Of a DNA stretch of 64,000 nucleotides, positions 58,528 to 64,000 are shown piece after piece. Origin of the DNA: Candidatus Epulonipiscium sp. (lineage in GTDB: Bacteria > Bacillota_A > Clostridia > Lachnospirales > Cellulosilyticaceae); NCBI GenBank assembly GCA_012841565.1, contig DUUM01000424.1, forward strand, positions 1 through 64,000, read 5' to 3'. The number at the start of each line of letters is the position of its first letter. Position 1 is the stretch's first letter. The notes under the pieces were generated by a model. The model did not search any database. It worked only from the letters and a program-made list of their open reading frames with translations, and was not told the DNA's origin. The translations under genes were made by a program, and so were the position numbers.

Positions 58528-59412
58528 ATGGATAAATCAACAACCTATAAAAACGTAGCCGGTTTTCGTTGTCTACAAAATATACACAAACAAACCAGCG
58601 ATTTATATCTTGTTCACTGCGGACATCATAAATGCCCTCCTGAATATTCTTATGATCATAAAATTCCAAATGAGTATCACCTTCACTTTGTACTCAATGG
58701 TAAAGGGATAATAGATGTTAATGGGATTTTATACCCTGTCCAAAAGGATGATATTTTTATAATCTTAAAAAACGTTCCTTTTAAATATGCTTCGGATCAG
58801 TATGAACCATGGGAATATATTTGGGTAACCTTTGACGGTACCCAAGCTGAAAATTATTTAAACTATATAGGTTTTACAGTTAATAATCCTGTTATCTCTT
58901 CTGCTGTTCCTACAAAAGTATATTTTCCCACTGTGCAAAAAATGCTGGATACTAACGAGCTTACCTTTGCCAATGAAATCAAAAGAGTAGGATTCTTATT
59001 TAAGATCTTAGGTAACTTAGTAGAAGCACAAAACACTTTAAAAAACGAAAACAAAAGATATGATTACTCTAGTGATGCTTACGTTGAATATGCCCTACAA
59101 TACATTAAGTATAATTATGACCATATTACAGTGAATGATATTGCAAAATATATTGGTATTAATCGTTCCTATTTAACTTCAATTTTTAAGAAGAAACTAA
59201 ATGTTCCTCCCCAAAAATACCTTATTGACTATAAATTAAAAAAAGCTGAAATATTAATTATAAACACAAACCTCTCCATTCAAGATATTGCTGCTAAAGT
59301 GGGATACGATAATCCTCTTACCTTTTCAAAGATATTCAAGCAAACCTATAATCTTAGTCCAAAAAATTATAGAGACAAACAGACTGCAATTGTAAACTCA
59401 CCAATAGTATAA
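58528..59412 (+). CDS. AraC-family transcriptional regulator of the alpha-galactoside operon
   Basis: 294 residues. N-terminal cupin sensor (about 30-150; HLHFVLNGKGIIDVNGILYPV), then the AraC/XylS domain with two helix-turn-helix units (ITVNDIAKYIGINRSYLTSIFKKKL and LSIQDIAAKVGYDNPLTFSKIFKQ) and the end SPKNYR. This is the architecture of MsmR/RafR-type activators. It is divergent from the binding protein gene and probably activates it when an alpha-galactoside is present. AAGGAG precedes the ATG. Confidence 0.88.
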   Translation: MDKSTTYKNVAGFRCLQNIHKQTSDLYLVHCGHHKCPPEYSYDHKIPNEYHLHFVLNGKGIIDVNGILYPVQKDDIFIILKNVPFKYASDQYEPWEYIWVTFDGTQAENYLNYIGFTVNNPVISSAVPTKVYFPTVQKMLDTNELTFANEIKRVGFLFKILGNLVEAQNTLKNENKRYDYSSDAYVEYALQYIKYNYDHITVNDIAKYIGINRSYLTSIFKKKLNVPPQKYLIDYKLKKAEILIINTNLSIQDIAAKVGYDNPLTFSKIFKQTYNLSPKNYRDKQTAIVNSPIV

Positions 59413-59447
59413 GTTTTTACTTCTATTAATATATTAATATGTGTCCA

Positions 59448-59488
59448 AAAAGAGCCCCTTAATGCTAAGTGCATTAAGGGGCTCTTTT
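59448..59488. terminator. Bidirectional terminator, AraC / sugar kinase
   Basis: Perfect 18-bp stem (AAAAGAGCCCCTTAATGC) with loop TAAGT and T4 tails on both strands, between two convergent genes. The inner stem and loop nearly match a second hairpin at 60955. Confidence 0.85.
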
Positions 59489-59497
59489 AAAAAACCT

Positions 59498-60481
59498 TTA
59501 TAATAATTGAAGGGCATCCCAGCTACCTTTATTAACAGCTTCATTTACTTGATCATAAGTTGGCATTATTTCAGCACTACCAAACTGTGTCGTAACATAA
59601 GCAGCCATGTAATTTGCAAACTTGGCAAACTTTAAAAGTACTTCAAATGGAATATCTTTTAGTTCCTGTTCTTGCATCATAATCTGATACAACATAGCCC
59701 CTAAGTGACTATCTCCCGCTCCAGTGGTATCCAATGCTTTAACTTTGATTCCACCGACCTTTTCATACCATTCTCCACGGCGAACAGCACACCCATCTTC
59801 CCCAAGAGTCGTCATAATAAGAGGCGTATTATATTTCTCATATAAGTATTTAGAACCTTCTTCAATTTCTTTAATACCTGTTAAAAATAATAATTCTTCT
59901 TCTGAAATCTTAAGGATATCAATACTTTCCATGACACTTAATATCTGATTCTTAGCTTGATCAAGACTTCCCCACAAAGGTGGTCTAAGGTTAGGATCAT
60001 AACTAATTAAACATCTCTTTTCTTTAGCTAATTTAATAGCCTTTAGGGTAGCACCTCTTGACGGCTCATCTGTTAGTGATAAAGAGCCAAAATGAAACAC
60101 CTTTAAATCATTAAACATACTTTCCTTTATATCATCCTCTGAAATCATCTGGTCTGCACCAGGATTTCTATAAAAACTAAAATCCCTATCTCCATTTTCT
60201 TGAAGATGAACAAAAGCTAGTGTTGTATTATATTCTTTAGAAACCTTTAAATCTGTATCGTCAATATGATTTCTTTTAAGAAAGTCAATTAAAAACCGCC
60301 CAAACTGATCATCTCCTACACACCCTATAAAACCTGTCTTTAATCCCAGTTTTGTAATGGCTGCCATAACATTTGCTGGGGCTCCCCCTGCGTTTTGCTC
60401 AAACCCTATTTTTCCACTGGGGCTTTTAATAGGTGTAAAATCAATAAGGATCTCCCCTAATGTAATAATATCTCTTCTCAT
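59498..60481 (-). CDS. PfkB-family sugar kinase, fructokinase-like
   Basis: About 327 residues; the ATG at 60481 has GGAG 6 nt upstream. N-terminal DIITLGEILIDFTP and FEQNAGGAPANVMAAITKLG (PfkB signature 1) and the catalytic DTTGAGDSHLGAML (signature 2) are typical of bacterial fructokinases (ScrK type). It would phosphorylate fructose released from sucrose or raffinose, which fits the adjacent alpha-galactosidase operon, although related 2-keto-3-deoxygluconate kinases look similar. It is convergent with the AraC gene. Confidence 0.85.
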   Translation of the reverse strand: MRRDIITLGEILIDFTPIKSPSGKIGFEQNAGGAPANVMAAITKLGLKTGFIGCVGDDQFGRFLIDFLKRNHIDDTDLKVSKEYNTTLAFVHLQENGDRDFSFYRNPGADQMISEDDIKESMFNDLKVFHFGSLSLTDEPSRGATLKAIKLAKEKRCLISYDPNLRPPLWGSLDQAKNQILSVMESIDILKISEEELLFLTGIKEIEEGSKYLYEKYNTPLIMTTLGEDGCAVRRGEWYEKVGGIKVKALDTTGAGDSHLGAMLYQIMMQEQELKDIPFEVLLKFAKFANYMAAYVTTQFGSAEIMPTYDQVNEAVNKGSWDALQLL

Positions 60482-60599
60482 AGTCATCTCCTTAATTTTT
60501 ATAGCTACTTTTAGGATCCTAAGCTGTACTAAAGCCTTTGCTTAATAATATTTTAACATCAGCCTATATAAAGCACAACGGATATCCGTCTTTAAGTAA

Positions 60600-60692
60600 T
60601 TATTGTTCCGTAGGTGGCTCTAGTCTTTCACCTGTTGGCTTTTCTGGCCTTTCTCCTTTTGGTAGGTCTGGTCTTTCACCTATTGGTAAGTT
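60600..60692 (-). pseudogene. Proline-rich C-terminal tail remnant (GERP repeats)
   Basis: About 30 codons to a stop at 60600 encode a repeated (G/K)GERP-x-x-P pattern (IGERPDLPKGERPEKP). No start or domain is attached; upstream the frame breaks into the VTC fragment. Such tails occur on surface proteins including CotH-like spore-coat proteins, which often lie beside VTC genes in Clostridia. That identity is a guess. Confidence 0.45.
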
Positions 60693-60871
60693 GCCCCATA
60701 AATACCCCCTTGAAGCGATAGGTCATAATCCCTAAACAGAATATCTTCATCAAAAGTCATTCTAAAATCAGAATCTTCTTTGCCTAAAAAAGCCTCTCTC
60801 CTGTATGATAAAAGGATTGTTGTCATAGAATATTTAACCTCATATCTCTCAAACACGCTTTCAATACTCAT
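60680..60871 (-). pseudogene. Fragment of a VTC-domain (polyphosphate polymerase-like) protein
   Basis: 63 codons. The first 13 (SVFERYEVKYSM) match the start of VTC-domain proteins. The sequence then jumps to the family core YRREAFLGKEDSDFRMTFDE and RDYDLSLQGG, which normally lies about 100 residues later. Both the internal part and the C-terminus are lost. An ATG and a plausible ribosome binding site remain. Intact members polymerise phosphate or act in surface-protein modification. Confidence 0.7.
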
Positions 60872-60931
60872 TATTTTTAACTCCTTTGCTAATGTATTAA
60901 TTATATTCTAACGAACCAACCTAAAATGAAC

Positions 60932-61162
60932 TTAAAATTTTGTTTTAAAGACACAAAAAAGATCCTTAATGCTAAATGCATTAAGGATCTTTTTTAAAAT
61001 AACCTTGATAATGATCGAAGATCCATCAGAACTCTGGGCTGAGATCTTTCCTTTATGTTTAGAAACTATTGCCTGAGCAATGGAAAGGCCAATACCATAT
61101 CCACCCGTTTGATTGCTTCGCGAAACGTCTGGTCTATAAAAACGTTCAAATAGCATCCCCAC
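60932..61162 (-). pseudogene. C-terminal fragment of a sensor histidine kinase
   Basis: About 75 codons hold the end of an HATPase domain: FERFYRPDVSRSNQTGGYGIGLSIAQ (F and G2 boxes) and KHKGKISAQSSDGSSIIIKVIL. The H-box, N box and sensor are missing. The frame runs into a terminator hairpin at 60955-60995 without the usual stop, so the end is also disturbed. It abuts a response-regulator fragment. Confidence 0.8.
60955..60995 (-). terminator. Terminator hairpin within the kinase remnant
   Basis: Perfect 18-bp stem (AAAAAAGATCCTTAATGC) with loop TAAAT and T6. The inner part CCTTAATGC-TAARTG-CATTAAGG is shared with the terminator at 59448, suggesting a common origin. Confidence 0.8.
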
Positions 61163-61321
61163 TAGCTGCCGAATAGCCTCCTTGTCATAGAACGAATACG
61201 TGCTAAGAGCTCCTTAGTGTTAAAAGGCTTTGTTAAATAATCATCTGCGCCACAGTCAAGGCCTAGCACCTTATCGTCAATCTCTGATTTAGCCGTTAAC
61301 ATAAGAACAGGAATTGCAAAC
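61162..61321 (-). pseudogene. Receiver-domain fragment of an OmpR-type response regulator
   Basis: About 53 codons on the minus strand read [20 protein letters not shown], then [22 protein letters not shown], then a stop at 61162. This is the second half of a receiver domain with the conserved Thr/Ser and Lys (TKPF). The phospho-acceptor Asp, the N-terminus and the winged-helix output domain are gone. It precedes the kinase fragment, as in an intact two-component operon. Confidence 0.8.
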
Positions 61322-61338
61322 TACTACGTTTACCCATT

Positions 61339-64000
61339 TTAAATCTCATTTATTATATCTTTTGAAATGACCTGTGGTGACATATGTGGCATGCCTAAAT
61401 AATATCCTTGCATATAGTCCACACCCATTTCAATTAATTTGTCCATTTCATCTTTCGTCTCTATTCCTTCTGCTATAATTTTAATGTTTCTATTTTGTGC
61501 ATAAGATAAGATATTCTCAACTAATTTTTGCCTATTATAATCCCGGTCAATTCCTCTTATAATAGCCATATCTATTTTTATATATTTTGGTGACAATATT
61601 AAAAGTGTTGTTTCATTATTATATCCCGAGCCAAAATCATCTAATGCTAAGCAGCTTCCCCATCTTGCTGTTGTCTCTTGTTTAATCTTTGTGCATTCTT
61701 CATTACTTTGTTCGTTTTCTATAATTTCAATTACAATACGATTTAAATATTCTTTATATTTCATTTCGAATTTATTAAAATCTGCGTCTGATAATCTATG
61801 GTTAGGTATGGAATTAATAAACACCTTTGCATTCCCAAAGGCCTCTTCATTGTTCTTAAAGCTCTCCATAGCTTTAAACCATGTAATTCTTTCAATCTCC
61901 GCCAGTTTAGATTGGGAGTTGGCCAATCTAATAATATCATGAGGGGATTTTAAATTTTCTACCTGGGGACGCATTAAGGCCTCATAAGCGAAAATTTCTC
62001 CAGTTTTTGCATCTACAATCGGTTGAAAAGCAAATTTTACTAATTCCTCCTCAATAAATCTATTAAGTTCTTCTTTTCCATTTAATAAAATAGAATCCCT
62101 ATCATAACTTTTTTTATCAAACTCACCTATATTACCCTTGTCTGTATTTTTAATATTATACATAGCAAAATCTGAGTATGTAATAAGTTCTTCATAATTC
62201 CTTGAATCATCTGGATACCAGGCAACTCCTGCGGACGCTCTAACACGTAAGGTTGTCCCATCAGGCATTGTTAAAAATGTCCCATGTAACATGTCTTTTA
62301 TATTCAACACCCTTTTTCTTATATCTTGTTTGCTTTCATAACCATAAATAAACGTATAAAATTCGTCTCCTGATATTCTTCCTACTATAGCATTATGGAT
62401 AGTTGCTTTATTTAAGATACAGGCTGCTTTTTTAATATATTGATCCCCATAATCATGGCCATAAGTATCATTAATATATTTCAAATTATCTAAGTCCCAC
62501 ATAACAAATGCTGCCTTATCAATACCTAAATTCTTCATTTTTTTTCTAACCTGCACATGAAATGCACGTCGATTTAAAATGTGGGTTAAAACATCATGAT
62601 CCCTTTCATATTCAATTTTTCGTTTCGTTAGAATATCCTCTGTTACATCCTCTATAATGCCTAGTGTTTTACCATTTTTCTCTTGTGTTTGCATACGCAC
62701 CCAACGAATGGTTCCATCCTTTTGTTTATAACGATATATATTTTCCAAATCAGGTTCCAACCTTTTTATAATGATTTCAATTATTTTTCCAAACACATCT
62801 GTTGCAATATAATTTGTTGTTTGGTCACTTTTTTTAATTTCGAAAATATCAAATAACGTGTCGGTTAAAAAAACCTTATCCTCTTTGTGTATATGCTCAA
62901 AAGCCCCAATAGGAACCTCAACCATACTAATAATCTGAGATAATTTAGAGGCGGAATCAGCCACCTTACTACTTAGTGTCTCAATCGCTAAGGCAAGCTC
63001 ATCTATTTCCCTAATATCAGTTTTTGTAAGTATAATAGGATTGTTAGGGTCACTTTTTAATACTGTTTGAATCAATCTTGTAATAGGGTTCATAAACCAG
63101 GTCATAATGCCATACACTGTAATCATCCCCATTCCTAATGAAATCAGAATAGATAACCCAATGGTTTTCATAATCTGTATAATGGGATGGAATAAAACCT
63201 TTTTATCTACAAAACCAACAAGAGCCCACTTATCATTCTCAAAAGGAGTATTGGTATTATATAAGTTAATATACTGTACCGCCCCACATATATCTCTATC
63301 TACTCGTTTATTTCTTTTCATTATGTAGGCTTCTTTATACCCTAAATCTTTAGTTAAAACAGTTTGTGCTTCCTCCCCCACTAGGCTTGTAAATAAAGGT
63401 CCAGAAGAAACGATGTTTTCAAATACACCATCTTCTTCAGTTTCTATCCCTAAAAGATACACACCTTGTTTTTTTTCTGCTATCTCACCATAAGGAAGAT
63501 AGCTCCGCAGATAATCTAGTGTTACCTCTATTCCCATTACCCCATAGGGATTCCCATTATTATCTATAAGTGGAACTGAGTAAGTTATGACCTCTCGTCC
63601 CGGTCCAAATGATTTACTCCAGTACCCTAAATCATTATATGATATCTTAGGGTTTGTTTGGGCTGACAAAAAAGGCTTATAATAGAAATCGGATTTAGTA
63701 TCACCTTCTGATAGATTGAATTTGCGCGTCCATTGGGTACTCAATGGCGCATTGATTATTCTTGCTGCCCCTATAGGACCTCTTTCTACAATAAGATCAG
63801 AATTATCTGACGGATTAAATAAAGGATCTAAATCTCTAATATAGAACCCTTCGTGGTCCTCTTGATTCTCTAATATAACAAATACACCCGTTACACCCCG
63901 TTGTCTTAAGAACGAAACAGTTCTAGGTGCAATGTGTTCTAGAAACTGACGCATGGAATTTTGATTTTTATTAAGGCCTAATATTTCAACTTCTTCTTGA
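61339..64000 (-). CDS. dCache-PAS-GGDEF-EAL cyclic di-GMP protein (5' end beyond the window)
   Basis: At least 886 residues; the frame stays open to the right edge upstream of the Met at 63954, so the start lies outside. Counting from that Met: extracytoplasmic dCache sensor (about 1-255; SYNDLGYWSKSFGPGREVITYS), one membrane segment (about 265-290), a HAMP-like linker, PAS (about 345-455), GGDEF-type domain (about 460-615) with the altered motif SGDEF, and EAL domain (about 625-865) with YEALMRP, DDFGSGYNN, KIDMAIIRGID and EGIET. The EAL motifs look intact, so phosphodiesterase activity is likely; the cyclase domain may be inactive or regulatory. Confidence 0.88.
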   Translation of the reverse strand, partial: QEEVEILGLNKNQNSMRQFLEHIAPRTVSFLRQRGVTGVFVILENQEDHEGFYIRDLDPLFNPSDNSDLIVERGPIGAARIINAPLSTQWTRKFNLSEGDTKSDFYYKPFLSAQTNPKISYNDLGYWSKSFGPGREVITYSVPLIDNNGNPYGVMGIEVTLDYLRSYLPYGEIAEKKQGVYLLGIETEEDGVFENIVSSGPLFTSLVGEEAQTVLTKDLGYKEAYIMKRNKRVDRDICGAVQYINLYNTNTPFENDKWALVGFVDKKVLFHPIIQIMKTIGLSILISLGMGMITVYGIMTWFMNPITRLIQTVLKSDPNNPIILTKTDIREIDELALAIETLSSKVADSASKLSQIISMVEVPIGAFEHIHKEDKVFLTDTLFDIFEIKKSDQTTNYIATDVFGKIIEIIIKRLEPDLENIYRYKQKDGTIRWVRMQTQEKNGKTLGIIEDVTEDILTKRKIEYERDHDVLTHILNRRAFHVQVRKKMKNLGIDKAAFVMWDLDNLKYINDTYGHDYGDQYIKKAACILNKATIHNAIVGRISGDEFYTFIYGYESKQDIRKRVLNIKDMLHGTFLTMPDGTTLRVRASAGVAWYPDDSRNYEELITYSDFAMYNIKNTDKGNIGEFDKKSYDRDSILLNGKEELNRFIEEELVKFAFQPIVDAKTGEIFAYEALMRPQVENLKSPHDIIRLANSQSKLAEIERITWFKAMESFKNNEEAFGNAKVFINSIPNHRLSDADFNKFEMKYKEYLNRIVIEIIENEQSNEECTKIKQETTARWGSCLALDDFGSGYNNETTLLILSPKYIKIDMAIIRGIDRDYNRQKLVENILSYAQNRNIKIIAEGIETKDEMDKLIEMGVDYMQGYYLGMPHMSPQVISKDIINEI

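Noticed and set aside
60602..60690. CRISPR-like short repeats
   Set aside because: The repeats are about 21-27 bp, contiguous and protein-coding in pattern (GERP units) with no spacers and no cas genes.
60538..60735. Plus-strand ORF with repeated GLSP-type residues
   Set aside because: It is the reverse of the proline-rich GERP repeat remnant on the minus strand; no start signal or homology on the plus strand.

Overview
The window reads as a low-GC, anaerobic, Gram-positive chromosome from the class Clostridia. The evidence is AT-rich codon use, GGAGG-type ribosome binding sites, sigma-A promoters, lipobox lipoproteins, an S-layer (SLH) protein, and iron-sulfur and MinD-type proteins typical of strict anaerobes. 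Genus cannot be fixed from the sequence. Almost all genes lie on the minus strand. I saw no rRNA, tRNA, CRISPR array, prophage or intact transposase.

Layout. (1) 1-801: start of an MBOAT O-acyltransferase and a DUF4358 lipoprotein. (2) 965-5640: a compact cluster resembling the Desulfovibrio orange-protein (ORP) gene set: a DUF134 regulator, a NifX-like cofactor carrier, two MinD-type ATPases with inserted ferredoxin domains, a metallo-beta-lactamase-fold protein and an Mrp-NifX fusion. It starts from a consensus promoter flanked by twin palindromes. (3) 5647-12873: two large paralogous proteins of unknown function, a ribokinase, and a LacI regulator fused to a ribokinase-like domain. (4) 13097-20380: an SDR protein, a PAS-GGDEF protein, a GH20 hexosaminidase, a truncated DUF4126 gene, PutP and YibE/F. 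(5) 20458-26343: a 1961-residue SLH exoprotein with a CehA/McbA-type PHP metallohydrolase domain. (6) 26577-34675: a gene-remnant scar, an ABC exporter, pirin, beta-carbonic anhydrase, a PAS histidine kinase, a ferritin-like protein and an iron-containing alcohol dehydrogenase.

(7) 34734-48392: a hemicellulose-utilisation locus with GH2, a sialate-O-acetylesterase-type esterase, GH3, GH67 alpha-glucuronidase and an Lpl-type ABC importer, divergent from an AraR-type regulator. It is decaying: GH3 is frameshifted, the two permeases overlap in a deletion-like way, and the binding protein has lost its N-terminal two thirds. (8) 48464-52721: two dynamin-like GTPases and a double zinc-ribbon protein. 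(9) 52897-60481: an alpha-galactoside operon (binding protein, two permeases, GH36), a divergent AraC regulator and a PfkB sugar kinase. (10) 60600-61321: fragments of a response regulator, a histidine kinase, a VTC-domain protein and a proline-rich tail. (11) 61339-64000: a dCache-PAS-GGDEF-EAL protein open at the window edge.

Themes. Carbohydrate foraging from plant polymers and amino sugars dominates, with local regulators beside each operon. A short GGGAC(A/T)GTCCC palindrome recurs at gene ends and at the 26.8 kb scar, including a perfect 60-bp palindrome holding the stop codons of two convergent genes. The best candidates for less-described biology are the ORP-like cluster with its unusual leader, the dynamin pair with a zinc-ribbon partner, the paralogous 5.6-10 kb proteins, and the LacI-kinase fusion.
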